DNA from: Collimonas fungivorans Ter331
GTDB lineage: Bacteria > Pseudomonadota > Gammaproteobacteria > Burkholderiales > Burkholderiaceae_D
Length of the DNA stretch: 64,000 bases
NCBI RefSeq assembly: GCF_000221045.1
Contig: NC_015856.1
Coordinates: 372,001 to 436,000 of the forward strand
Direction: 5' to 3'
Below, piece by piece: positions 1-8,533 of the stretch. The notes under the pieces are model-generated. The model was given only the letters and a program-made list of their open reading frames with translations. It did no database searches and was not told where the DNA came from. Both the position numbers and the translations under genes were made by a program. Numbering within the stretch: the stretch's first letter is position 1; each line of letters opens with the position of its first letter.

Positions 1-483
1 CTCCTGGAGTTGCGCCGGATTGACGCCTTCGCACAATGCCAGCATTTTTTTTCGTTCTGCCTGAAATTGTTCAAGCTCGGCGGTGCTGCGATAGGCGGGA
101 GCGGGTTCGTCGTTGCTCGCGCAAACTGCTGTCGCCTGGTAGACATTGTAGGCCGCGTCTTTATCGCCGGCCCTGGCCAGGCTGTTCCATTTGGAGATGT
201 ATTGCTGCGCCGTCAGCCCGCCCAGGTCGACCTGGCGGCCGTTGCGCGCATACACCGGGGCCAATGGAAGAGGAAGGGTGGCGCGGCCATTTCCCTGGCC
301 TGCGCTTCCCGTAGCAAACGGCGATATCAATTCGCCGCCATGAAGGGATTGGGTGGAAGCAGGATCCTGGCTGGCGGTTTTCAGGCTCAGCCTTTCGCCG
401 GAGCTCCCTGTCGCCGACAGATACATTCCAAGGCATGCACCGGCTACTGCGAGCAGCAGCGAATAACGGATGGTCGGGTTCAC
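1..483 (-). CDS. Hypothetical secreted or membrane-anchored protein, 3' end beyond the window
   Basis: An open frame runs leftward off the window from a GTG start at 483 (MNPTIRYSLLLAVAGACLG). 161 codons are visible without a stop. The first 20 or so residues form a hydrophobic signal or anchor segment (YSLLLAVAGACLGMYL), followed by a Ser/Thr/Gly-rich low-complexity stretch and then a more ordered part with LTAQQYISKWNSLARAGD and two cysteines (AVCASN, LALCEG). The composition is convincingly protein-like, while the overlapping frames give Arg-rich nonsense. I do not recognise a family. The TGCGAAGG...CAG end suggests an alpha-helical periplasmic domain. The start is uncertain because no strong Shine-Dalgarno sequence precedes the GTG. 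Confidence 0.6.
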   Translation of the reverse strand, partial: MNPTIRYSLLLAVAGACLGMYLSATGSSGERLSLKTASQDPASTQSLHGGELISPFATGSAGQGNGRATLPLPLAPVYARNGRQVDLGGLTAQQYISKWNSLARAGDKDAAYNVYQATAVCASNDEPAPAYRSTAELEQFQAERKKMLALCEGVNPAQLQE

Positions 484-578
484 GACATCGGCAAGACGTA
501 GAGAAATGGTTAACCATGGACTGGCGGCGATGACTGTTTTCCATAAAACATCATCGCGCCAGACAGTTCGCTACAGGC

Positions 579-608
579 CTGATGCCGGTACAGCGTATCC
601 GGCATCAG
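579..608. terminator. 10-bp perfect hairpin downstream of the small secreted protein gene
   Basis: CTGATGCCGG (579-588) pairs with CCGGCATCAG (599-608) around a 10-base loop. It lies just beyond the stop of the minus-strand gene ending at 625. There is no clear T-run on either side, so it may act as a Rho-independent-like terminator, an mRNA 3'-end stabiliser or a short repeat. Confidence 0.4.
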
Positions 609-624
609 GAGTCAGGCAGGCCGC

Positions 625-1104
625 TTAATTCCACAAATAGCAATATGCCTCGCTGGCTTCCAGGTTGCCGCCTTCGCTGCCATCAGCCAGCACGTTCTTG
701 ATGAAGCCATTTGGGTGTGCTTGGTCCGGCGTGACGTTGCAGTTGTCATGGACCCAATGGATGCCATAGCCGCTGGTATACAGCTGGCCGCACATTTCCA
801 CTTTGTCGCCTAGCTTGAATGCTGCAAGCGACTTCGGTATCGAAGTCGAATTCTTTTGGTAATCCTTGGCGTAGACGTTGTCCATGGCAACGTCGTAAGT
901 CCGGCCATCCTTGTCCGCTTTTACGCTGATATGCGTATGCGAGAGCTTGACGCCCTTGAGCGCCTTGCCGTCCGCAAATGTCGGCTTGGCGTTGACGGTG
1001 CCCGTGAGATAGCTGCCGGCGGCAGCGTCGCAATCCGTTTGGCCATCAGCCATGGCGTACATTGCCTGAGTCAGCAAGCATAGGGAAACCAGGAATTTTT
1101 TCAT
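625..1104 (-). CDS. Small secreted protein, resembles DUF3465-type
   Basis: This is a 159-residue protein. The ATG at 1104 is chosen because it opens a clean signal peptide (MKKFLVSLCLLTQAMYAMA, likely cut before DGQ) and is preceded by GAAGGAG about ten bases upstream; the longer frame to 1170 would put charged residues before the signal. The mature part has four cysteines (DCDAAAG, EMCGQ, DNCNV, AYCYLW), which fits an oxidised periplasmic protein. A core of the form HTHISVKAD...GDKVEMCGQ...GIHWVHDNC...HPNGFIK resembles the DUF3465 pattern (an OB-like fold ending in IHWTHxDP-type and HPxGWLKH-type motifs). The family match is from memory and tentative. The function is unknown. It stands alone, with a hairpin just downstream. 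Confidence 0.7.
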   Translation of the reverse strand: MKKFLVSLCLLTQAMYAMADGQTDCDAAAGSYLTGTVNAKPTFADGKALKGVKLSHTHISVKADKDGRTYDVAMDNVYAKDYQKNSTSIPKSLAAFKLGDKVEMCGQLYTSGYGIHWVHDNCNVTPDQAHPNGFIKNVLADGSEGGNLEASEAYCYLWN

Positions 1105-1366
1105 TTGCCTTTTCTCCTTCATGTTTCTATAGGTCGATCGGTTAATAAAGCAGGGGTTTTTTGCTTCCACCGTGGCGCGGTACGGATTTTGTCCGGCAGC
1201 GCCTTATCCTCGAGCGAGCCAGGGTATCACCTTGGCAGCCAGCAGAAAATAACAGTTATTTATTACCTAATGATGACTGGGGGAAACATTTTTGTTGTGT
1301 TGGTGTAGTCCTGACTATGCGTTCTGGCTTGTTGGTGATCACGAAGCCTTTCTGGCCTGCCGATGA

Positions 1367-2296
1367 TCAGGCAGAAGCACGACGGCCTTCCCGTTCGGCC
1401 CCCAGGATCTCGCTTACAAAATCGATGAAAGCCTGCACCTTCGCCGCAGGCAGATGGCGCGACGGATAGAGCGCATACAGCGCGTATTTCTCCCCCGCAT
1501 AGTTCGGGAGAAGTTCGACCAGCAAGCCTTCGTCGATGAGTTCCTGTACGCCGCCTGCCTTGATGCGCGCAATGCCGGCGCCGGCCAGGCATGCGCTGAG
1601 CAATGTGCCAGCCTCGGTAACGAGGAGCCGGCCAGAGGTCTTTGCTGCAATGGTCTTGCGGCCAGAGCGGTACTCCCACTCGAGCGGCAGGCCCGTCATG
1701 GTGTTGCGCATCTGGATGCACTCGTGGTCGGCAAGATCCTCAGGTGTTTCGGGTCGCCCATGTTTTTTGATATAAGCCGGCGCGGCGACGGTTACGGTAC
1801 GCGTCTCAAGCAACTTGCGCCCGACCAGAGAGGAAGAGGGCGGCTGTCCGAAGCGCACCGCGACATCAAAGCCTTCGGCAACCAGGTCACCCAATTGTTC
1901 GCGCGCAACCAGATCCAGCGAGAGATCGGGATATCGATCCAGGAATCGCGTGATGTGGGGCGCAAGCATCCTGCGTGAGAAGAAAGAATCGACATTTACT
2001 CGCAGGCGTCCTCTCACGGCCACGGACGCCCCGGCTGTCAGGGCCACGGCATCACCGATACTGGCCAGCAACGGACCGATTTCCTCATAGAGGCGGCGGC
2101 CTTCATCCGTCAGCTTGACCGAATGTGTGGTCCGGTCAAACAGGCGCACTCCGATGCTCGACTCGAGCCGTCCCACCGCCCGGCTCACGCCGGACGGAGA
2201 CAAGCCCAGAACATCCGCCGCGCGCGCAAAACTTCCGCTTATAACAATTGCGGAAAGCACATTGATATTGGCAAGCATGCGTCCATCGAAGCTCAT
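1367..2296 (-). CDS. LysR-family transcriptional regulator
   Basis: The protein has 309 residues, the usual LysR length. Residues about 7-66 form the winged helix-turn-helix (FARAADVLGLSPSGVSRAVGRLE then FDRTTHSVKLTDEG), followed by a LysR substrate-binding domain (RGRLRVNVDSFFSRRMLAPH; VAVRFGQPPSSSLVGRKL). It belongs to the CrgA/AaeR-like group that typically controls a divergent oxidoreductase or hydrolase gene. The start at 2296 (MSFDGRML) is preferred because it gives the normal N-terminus; a longer in-frame start exists at 2332. It is divergent from the serine hydrolase gene at 2451 and probably regulates that gene with the two downstream, and represses itself. Confidence 0.9.
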   Translation of the reverse strand: MSFDGRMLANINVLSAIVISGSFARAADVLGLSPSGVSRAVGRLESSIGVRLFDRTTHSVKLTDEGRRLYEEIGPLLASIGDAVALTAGASVAVRGRLRVNVDSFFSRRMLAPHITRFLDRYPDLSLDLVAREQLGDLVAEGFDVAVRFGQPPSSSLVGRKLLETRTVTVAAPAYIKKHGRPETPEDLADHECIQMRNTMTGLPLEWEYRSGRKTIAAKTSGRLLVTEAGTLLSACLAGAGIARIKAGGVQELIDEGLLVELLPNYAGEKYALYALYPSRHLPAAKVQAFIDFVSEILGAEREGRRASA

Positions 2297-2450
2297 TTCC
2301 GGCCTTTCTTGTTCGTGCGTAAACGTCATCAATGATATGACACAGAGTCGATTCCATCAACAAGCGTGGACGACTATGATGCAATCCATCGCAATCGATA
2401 ACCGCAGTTCGCGCTTTCGAACCGGTCACCCAATCTTGATGGAGCTACCC

Positions 2451-3764
2451 ATGACACAAAGTTTTAGCCGCCGCGACATACTGAAAAGCGCCTCGGGCCT
2501 GCTCGCCGCCGCAACAATGGGCGGGCTGCTGGACAAGCGCGCCGTTGCCGCCGATGTAACCCCACGGGCATCAGGGAAGTACATTCCCAATCATGCGTTT
2601 GCTCCGGTCGATCGTGCTCTTCAGCAGGCGGTTGACCGCAAAACGGTTGCCGGCGTCGTGGCCCTGGGTGCGACCGACAAAGGTATCGTCTATCAAGGGG
2701 CGTTCGGCAAGGCAGACCTGGATGCCGGTACGCCAATATCGATGGACAGTGTCTTCTGGCTGCTTTCCATGAGCAAAGCCATCACGGCTACCGCCTGCAT
2801 GCAGCTCATCGAACAAGGCAAGCTACAGATCGACCAGCCTGCCAGCCAGGTCCTGCCGGAGCTCAAGGCTCCCATGGTGCTGGATGGCTTCGATGCCGCA
2901 GGCAAACCAAAGCTGCGGCCAAGCAAACGTCCGATCACGGTGCGCCATCTGCTGACCCATACCTCAGGCTATACCTATCCTGTCTGGAGTGAAAACATCC
3001 TGCAGTACGAAAAGGTGACCGGTATGCCCGATATCGCCTATTCGATGAACGGAGCATTCACCGCGCCGCTTGAATTCGATCCGGGCGATCGCTGGGAATA
3101 CGGCATCAGCCTGGACTGGGTCGGCAAGCTGGTCGAGGCCGTCAGCGACCAGTCGCTCGAAGTCTATTTCCGGGAAAAGATCTTCAATCCGCTGGGCATG
3201 GGCAACTCGGGTTTCCTCATCAGTAGCGCGCAAAAGAAGCGGGTCGCGACAATGTACAACCGCCAGCCGGACGGCTCGCTTAAATCCGCGCCGTTCGAGA
3301 TGAACCAGCGCCCGGAATTTTTCAGCGGAGGAGGCGGCTTGTTCAGCACACCGCGCGACTATATGGCCTTCCTGCAAATGCTGGTGCGCGGCGGCACATT
3401 CAACGGCTCCCGTATCCTGAAACCGGAGACCGTGGCGATGATGTTCAAAAATCAGATCGGCGACCTGAATGTCGTGGAAATGAAATCCGCCCAGCCGGCT
3501 TATTCAAACAGCTTCGACGAGTTCCCCGGCATGGGGCATAAATGGGGGCTGTCGTTCGACCTCAATACGCAACCGGGACCACACGGGCGCAGCGCCGGCA
3601 GCGGCAGCTGGGCCGGCCTCCTCAACTGCTACTACTGGATTGATCCGGTCAAGCATGTGACCGGCGCGTTGTTCACGCAGCTCCTGCCTTTCTTTGATGA
3701 ACGCGTGGTGAATCTATGGGGCCAGGTTGAAGAGGGCATATACGGCGGCCTCCGCCGCTCCTGA
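2451..3764 (+). CDS. Tat-exported serine hydrolase (class C beta-lactamase fold)
   Basis: The protein has 437 residues. A twin-arginine signal (SRRDILKSASGLLAAATMGG) spans the N-terminus, so it should be exported folded to the periplasm. The Ser-x-x-Lys nucleophile motif is SMSK at residues 106-109, in the context typical of class C beta-lactamase/EstB-type esterases (DSVFWLLSMSKAITA). The downstream YGISLDWVGKLVE takes the place of the usual Tyr-x-Asn, and HGRSAGSGSWAG the place of the KTG box. Such proteins are usually esterases, lactonases or D-amino peptidases rather than true beta-lactamases. The start at 2451 follows GGAG with six bases between; the longer frame to 2115 is not protein-like. 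It is divergent from a LysR gene and is the first gene of a three-gene unit. Confidence 0.88.
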   Translation: MTQSFSRRDILKSASGLLAAATMGGLLDKRAVAADVTPRASGKYIPNHAFAPVDRALQQAVDRKTVAGVVALGATDKGIVYQGAFGKADLDAGTPISMDSVFWLLSMSKAITATACMQLIEQGKLQIDQPASQVLPELKAPMVLDGFDAAGKPKLRPSKRPITVRHLLTHTSGYTYPVWSENILQYEKVTGMPDIAYSMNGAFTAPLEFDPGDRWEYGISLDWVGKLVEAVSDQSLEVYFREKIFNPLGMGNSGFLISSAQKKRVATMYNRQPDGSLKSAPFEMNQRPEFFSGGGGLFSTPRDYMAFLQMLVRGGTFNGSRILKPETVAMMFKNQIGDLNVVEMKSAQPAYSNSFDEFPGMGHKWGLSFDLNTQPGPHGRSAGSGSWAGLLNCYYWIDPVKHVTGALFTQLLPFFDERVVNLWGQVEEGIYGGLRRS

Positions 3765-3771
3765 TATCCAC

Positions 3772-3802
3772 GCCGCATTCACGACATGATCATTGATGCG
3801 GC
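3772..3802 (+). terminator. Weak stem-loop between serine hydrolase and NmrA genes
   Basis: GCCGCAT (3772-3778) pairs with ATGCGGC (3796-3802) around a 17-base loop. No T-run follows, so at most it attenuates or stabilises the transcript between the two genes. Confidence 0.25.
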
Positions 3803-3840
3803 AGGTTAGTTAATCGTCTTTACGAGAAAGAAACATCATC

Positions 3841-4713
3841 ATGTACGCTATTACTGGAATTACCGGAAAAGTCGGCGGCGCACTCGCGCAAGCGTTGCTC
3901 GCCGCGAACCTGCCTGTGCGCGCCGTTGTGCGCGACGCCGTCAAAGGCCAGGTCTGGGCGGCCCGCGGCTGCGAAGTCGTTCTCGCTGAGATGGACGATG
4001 CGGCGTCCCTCACTGCCGCGTTCAAGGGCGCCGAGGGCGTCTTCATTCTGCCGCCGTCGGAATTCGATCCATCGCCAGGCTTTCCCGAGGCGCTTCTGGT
4101 CATCAATGCCGTCAAGGCAGCACTCGATTCGGCAGGTCCGGGCAAGGTTGTCTGCCTGTCGACAATCGGGGCACAGGCTACCCAATCGAACCTGCTTACT
4201 CAACGCACCCTCATGGAGCAGGCGCTGGGTGAGCTGTCGCTGCCGATCGCGTTCCTGCGGCCGGGCTGGTTCATGGAGAACGCGTTGTGGGACGTAGACC
4301 CGGCACGCAGCGGCGTTATTCCGAGTTTTTTGCAGCCTCTCGACAAACCGGTGCCGATGGTGGGAACAGCAGATGTCGGGCGGGTCGCTGCTGAATTACT
4401 CCAGCAAGATTGGAGCGGCCGCCGCATGGTTGAACTGGAAGGGCCGCGTCGCGTTTCGCCAAACGACATCGCCGCCGCATTTGCAGAGATCCTTGGCCAT
4501 CCGGTGCATGCCGAGGCGGTTCCGCGCGAGACCTGGGGCGCCTTGTTCCGGTCGCAAGGCACGCAAGACCCTATGCCGCGCATCCAGATGCTGGACGGAT
4601 TCAACGAAGGCTGGATCAAATTTGAAGGCAGCGATGCCGAGGTGATCAAGGGTGAAGTCGAGCTCGTGAAGGTCTTGCGCGGACTTGTCGCAGCTGGGCA
4701 ATCTCATCAATGA
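3841..4713 (+). CDS. NmrA-like NAD(P)-binding protein
   Basis: The protein has 290 residues with an N-terminal Rossmann motif (ITGITGKVGGALAQ, residues 4-17) and an atypical SDR layout of the NmrA/QOR2 type: VRAVVRDAVK near residue 30, a FILPPSEFDP segment, and VVCLSTIGAQATQSN where classical SDRs have their catalytic Ser. Relatives sense NAD(P) redox state or reduce quinones and other small electrophiles in the cytoplasm. The gene is 13 bases upstream of the aldo/keto reductase, so the two are almost certainly cotranscribed. The Shine-Dalgarno sequence (GAGAAAGA) is modest. Together with its neighbours it suggests a redox-detoxification unit under the LysR regulator at 1367. Confidence 0.85.
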   Translation: MYAITGITGKVGGALAQALLAANLPVRAVVRDAVKGQVWAARGCEVVLAEMDDAASLTAAFKGAEGVFILPPSEFDPSPGFPEALLVINAVKAALDSAGPGKVVCLSTIGAQATQSNLLTQRTLMEQALGELSLPIAFLRPGWFMENALWDVDPARSGVIPSFLQPLDKPVPMVGTADVGRVAAELLQQDWSGRRMVELEGPRRVSPNDIAAAFAEILGHPVHAEAVPRETWGALFRSQGTQDPMPRIQMLDGFNEGWIKFEGSDAEVIKGEVELVKVLRGLVAAGQSHQ

Positions 4714-4726
4714 ACCGGAGGCAGGC

Positions 4727-5752
4727 ATGGAATACAGTAAGCTAGGCCGGTCAGGCCTGCGCGTCTCGCGCCTTTCGCTGGGGGCGATGACCTTTGGCGC
4801 GGGCAGCGGGATCTGGGGGCAGATTGCCGGGCTCGATCGAGCGCAGGCGGCCAGCCTTGTGGCGATGGCGGTCGACCAGGGAGTCAATCTGATCGATACC
4901 GCCGATGCCTATTCGCAAGGGAAGTCGGAAGATATCGTCGGGCAGGTCATTGCCGATCTCGGTCTCGATGAGACGCGCATGCTGGTCGCGACCAAGGTCC
5001 GGCTGCGCACCGGTCCCGGGCAAAACGACGTCGGCCTCGGCCGCTCGCACATCATGCGCTCGGTAGAGACCAGCCTGAAACGCCTAGGCCGCGATCATAT
5101 CGATCTGTTCCAGCTGCATGACCGCGATGCACTTGTGCCGATGCAGGAAACGCTGCGCGCCCTGGACGATCTGGTGACGCAAGGGAAAGTCCGGCACATC
5201 GGCGTGTGCAACTTCAGCGCGGGCGACCTGGAGCGCGTGCAGGGGATCACGGCGCAGACGCATGGGGCCGCCGTCACGAGCAACCAGGTTTATTACTCGC
5301 TGGCGGCGCGCGACATTGAATGCGAAATCGCGCCGGTAGCGCGGGCGAACGATGTTGCCCTGATTGTCTGGAGCCCTTTGTCGGGCGGATATCTGACCGG
5401 CAAATACACGCCGGGAGCTGATGGCGCAGAGAAGGGGCGCCGCGCCAATCTCAATTTCCCGCCGATCGATCCGGCCAGAGCCGATCCCATCGTGCTCGAA
5501 CTGCGGCAAGTGGCTGCCGAACTCGGCGCGACACCGGCGCAAGTTGCATTGGCGTGGACCCTGGGCCGGAGCGAAGTGACATCGATCACGATCGGCGCAC
5601 GTTCCCCGGATCAGATCGCCAATAACCTGGCAGCGGCGCAACTGCTTCTGTCGATCGAGCAAAGGGAACGTCTGGATTGCGTGTCGGAGCCGGAAAAGGC
5701 ATATCCATACTGGATGCAGCAGTTTCACGACAGGGATCGCGTATTGCCTTGA
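4727..5752 (+). CDS. Aldo/keto reductase
   Basis: The protein has 341 residues and is a full-length NADPH-dependent aldo/keto reductase of the Kv-beta/YdhF-like group. The catalytic tetrad can be read: Asp57 and Tyr62 (LIDTADAYSQG), Lys90 (VATKVRL) and His131 (LFQLHDRD). The C-terminal cofactor-binding segment (TSITIGARSPDQIANNLAA) is present. The start at 4727 (MEYSKLGRSGLRVSRLSLG) is the canonical family N-terminus and follows CCGGAGG. It is the last gene of the hydrolase-NmrA-AKR unit and is probably cytoplasmic, reducing aldehydes or ketones. Confidence 0.93.
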   Translation: MEYSKLGRSGLRVSRLSLGAMTFGAGSGIWGQIAGLDRAQAASLVAMAVDQGVNLIDTADAYSQGKSEDIVGQVIADLGLDETRMLVATKVRLRTGPGQNDVGLGRSHIMRSVETSLKRLGRDHIDLFQLHDRDALVPMQETLRALDDLVTQGKVRHIGVCNFSAGDLERVQGITAQTHGAAVTSNQVYYSLAARDIECEIAPVARANDVALIVWSPLSGGYLTGKYTPGADGAEKGRRANLNFPPIDPARADPIVLELRQVAAELGATPAQVALAWTLGRSEVTSITIGARSPDQIANNLAAAQLLLSIEQRERLDCVSEPEKAYPYWMQQFHDRDRVLP

Positions 5753-5840
5753 TGAATGACGGGCAAGCCGGTAATCAGCATCGGATCCTGAGTGAAGAGC
5801 CTTGGAGCTTGAAATACCTTTGCATCATCACCGCAAGACG

Positions 5841-5935
5841 TCAGTCTATAAATGCATATAGCTCCAGAAGCCTGCCGTCGCGTGTGACCGCTATGTCGAC
5901 GCCAGTCGTGGCGAACTTAATGTAAGCAAATCTAC
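5841..5935 (-). pseudogene. C-terminal remnant of an NTF2-like (SnoaL-type) protein
   Basis: On the minus strand, a short open stretch reads KFATTGVDIAVTRDGRLLEL then YAFID and a stop at 5841-5843. This matches the usual C-terminal pattern of small NTF2-like/SnoaL proteins (TGTDxAxxxDGRIxxLYxFLD). Nothing upstream resembles the rest of such a protein; the beta-helix gene's 3' end abuts it. I read it as a gene tail left after deletion. The identification rests on about 25 residues. Confidence 0.4.
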
Positions 5936-5942
5936 ATGCAAG

Positions 5943-7394
5943 TTAAGGATTTTGGTATTCCACCGCACCCACGTCGATAATATTCTGAACCCGGGCATGT
6001 CCGTTGAAGTCAGCTTCGCCATTTGGAGGAATGCCACTGGATGAAAAATAACGCAGCCAGATCGGCGATGTCTAGCCGGTGACATTTGCGCTGACTGCGC
6101 CGACATCAATAGCCGGTGACGTACTCTGTGTGCTCAAATCGCCAGTGGCTGCAGATACGTATTTTGGATCCGCAACAATTCTTGTACCAGGAAGATTGGA
6201 AGATTCGGTACTGGTTCCCCACCAGAGATTCTTGCCCCATACATTTTGACTGTGGCCGGTGCCGGCGTCGTCGTAACTTTCGTCGGCCGAGCCTTTGCCG
6301 AAAATAATGTTATTGCTGAAATTGCTGTACGTAACCTTGAACTGAAATGTGATTTCAGTTCCCCAGCCCTTGTTTTTATAAAACGAATTATTGTGCACGT
6401 TGATGCGCCGCGATCCGCCTGTTGAACTTGAATAACCGCCTACCGACAGCCCGGCGTCGCGATTGTTGAAAACAAAATTGTTCATCATCATGATATCTTC
6501 AGTTGCCTTGCCGGCGTGTTCACTCGCAAACTCGAAACCTATATCGTTGCCTGTCGAAATATTGCGTTCAAATACGATATAGCGACCGCCGTCAACATAG
6601 AATCCCGCTGCCGATCCTTGTCCGCCATACCATGGATTTTTTACGCTGCTGTTATTCGTTGCCGTGTTGCCTCTGACGATGCCATTGCGCGCCCGGTCCT
6701 TTTCCCCGCAACTGGCGCATTCGTTTTCATATCCGATAAAGTCGAAGCCAATATTGTTATTGCCGTGCACGTCGTTGTTGAGAACTTCGAAGCGATCAAC
6801 ATTGCCATTAACAACAAGCGCTTCACTCGCCTGCAAGACATTGTCGTACACCTCGTTTTTTTTTAAAAGCAGGTCGGTAATGCCATTGGCGTGCGTGCCA
6901 AATACGGCCAGGCCATGCGCTCCCACGGGACAAGGATCCTTGCAAGTGCTGGTGTTCTTGATACCGTGAATCTTATTTCCGAGAATCTGGATATTGGAGC
7001 CGTAACCGGTCACGAGAATGCCTACCGGCGTGTTGGAACCGTTGTAGGTGAAATTGGCGATTTCAAATCCATCGATCTTGATATAGCTGGAATTTTTGAT
7101 GGAGATCAAGCCTTCGCGACCCGCGGGAACAAGTCCCGCGCCGGTGATGACCGCGCCGGCATCACCTTTGATAGTGATGAAATTATCCGCGTTGCCGTTC
7201 TTTCCGGAGATTACAATCTTTTGATTGTAGGTGCCGGCCTTCACTTGCACGATGTCGCCGGCAACGGCTGAATTGACTGCGGTTTGAATCGATTGTCCAG
7301 GATTGACGATGATGGTGGCCGCTTGCGCTCCGCCAAAAATATTGGCAATCAGGATCCCGCTGAAGAAAAATGATTTCCTGGCTACATGTTTCAT
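5943..7394 (-). pseudogene. Secreted right-handed beta-helix protein interrupted by an in-frame amber codon
   Basis: The reading frame from ATG 7394 (after AAGGGAAA) codes for 440 residues and stops at TAG (6072-6074). The same frame then continues for 42 codons to TAA at 5943-5945 and reads GEADFNGHARVQNIIDVGAV followed by EYQNP, the normal C-terminal coil of this family. A signal peptide (residues 1-26, cut after GGAQA) is followed by IIVNPGQSIQTAVNSAVAGD and IVQVKAGTYNQKI, the entry coil of pectate-lyase-like parallel beta-helices, and many PbH1 coils (NNDVHGNNNIGFDF, ERNISTGNDIGFEF, NNSFYKNKGWGTEI). The fold suits polysaccharide lyases or glycan-binding exoproteins; catalytic residues could not be assigned. 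The 440-residue product may still fold, but lacks the last coil. Confidence 0.8.
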
Positions 7395-7530
7395 GCGAAT
7401 TTCCCTTTGCTTTGATTTAGATAGATTATTCAACACTGAGTGAACGATGTCTCAATCGTCATTGCCCAATGGAGCTGCATGATTCAACCGGCCAATGTCT
7501 TAGTCTATATGCTCGCGCATATGTGCCAAG

Positions 7531-8433
7531 TCAGCTAATGAAGAGCCGCTGACGCAAGTCGTTCAAAAGCCAGGTTCCGACCGGTCCAAGAGGTTTGTCG
7601 CGGATATGCGCCGCATATATCAGTAGGCGCGTGCCGGGCACGATTTTTTGATCCTGGGTTTCCAGAAGCATTAATCTTCCGTCTTTTAACATCGGCTCTA
7701 CGATGTGTTTCGGCATCTTGCACCAGCCGAGTCCCGCCAAAAGAAAATCAAGCCGTCTTCCATTGTCGACGAAGCGCCATAGCCTGGGGCCGACGACACC
7801 GTAATTCGGTCCATCTTGGGCGATAGGGTCAGATAAAACCAGCTGGACATGCGCTGCGAAGTCTGTCGTTTCAAGCGGTCGATCGATCTTGGCCAAAGGA
7901 TGATCGGGAGCCGCGACGGGCAGCAATTGCAAGTCCATCAATGGATACGCCATCAGGTCGTCAGGAACAGACGGCAGCAAGAGACACACGCCCAGCGTGG
8001 CGCTTCCTTCGCGCAGCCGGCGTTCGGCGCCACCTAAACCTTCCGTCCGGAAAGTCACGGGGACATCAATGTAGGCCTCGCGCAAGGCGCGCAGGCTTGC
8101 GATCAGCGGTTGCGAGGGGATCAACGGGTCGATTGCCAGCGGCAGCTCGGCTTCCAACCCGGCGCGTGATCCGAGCGCGAGCGACTCAAACCGTTCCGCA
8201 CTGAAAAGCACCAAACGCGCCTGATCAACCATCATTCTGCCAATCGCGGTAAGGCGAGGCTTGTGTTCGCTGCGGTCGAAAAGGATGACCCCTTGCGTAT
8301 CCTCAAGCGTCCTGATCATTTGACTGATTGCCGACTGCACCCGTCCCAGGCGTCGCGCGGCTGCTGAAAAGCTGCCTGAGTCGGCAATGGCCACCAGCAC
8401 TCGCAGCTGATCCAATGTGAGCGAACCTATCAA
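7531..8433 (-). CDS. LysR-family transcriptional regulator
   Basis: This is a 300-residue LysR regulator. The N-terminal HTH (SFSAAARRLGRVQSAISQMI, about residues 20-40) and FDRSEHKPRLTAIGRMM wing are clear, followed by a substrate-binding domain (LPLAIDPLIPSQPLIASLRA). The start appears to be TTG at 8433: it follows GAGGTGAT at good spacing, and an in-frame stop lies four codons further upstream. It is divergent from the azoreductase gene at 8534 and probably regulates it in response to quinones or other electrophiles. A palindrome at 8447-8460 is a candidate site. Confidence 0.9.
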   Translation of the reverse strand: MIGSLTLDQLRVLVAIADSGSFSAAARRLGRVQSAISQMIRTLEDTQGVILFDRSEHKPRLTAIGRMMVDQARLVLFSAERFESLALGSRAGLEAELPLAIDPLIPSQPLIASLRALREAYIDVPVTFRTEGLGGAERRLREGSATLGVCLLLPSVPDDLMAYPLMDLQLLPVAAPDHPLAKIDRPLETTDFAAHVQLVLSDPIAQDGPNYGVVGPRLWRFVDNGRRLDFLLAGLGWCKMPKHIVEPMLKDGRLMLLETQDQKIVPGTRLLIYAAHIRDKPLGPVGTWLLNDLRQRLFIS

Positions 8434-8446
8434 TCCATCACCTCAA

Positions 8447-8460
8447 ATGATAAATATCAT
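8447..8460. promoter_or_regulatory. AT-rich inverted repeat, candidate LysR binding site
   Basis: ATGATA-AA-TATCAT is a perfect 6-bp inverted repeat with a 2-bp spacer. It lies in the 100-bp divergent promoter between the LysR gene and azoR and fits the T-N11-A LysR pattern. It is placed immediately upstream of the LysR start, so autoregulation is plausible. Confidence 0.45.
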
Positions 8461-8533
8461 CACATTTTAATCACTTCCGCGAATACTTTCCAGGCATTAC
8501 GATGGCGCATCCTTTTTTTACTGGAGTTGAAAA

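Noticed and set aside
2115-2450. 112-codon N-terminal extension of the serine hydrolase frame
   Set aside because: It overlaps the LysR gene on the other strand and precedes an intact Tat signal with its own Shine-Dalgarno sequence.
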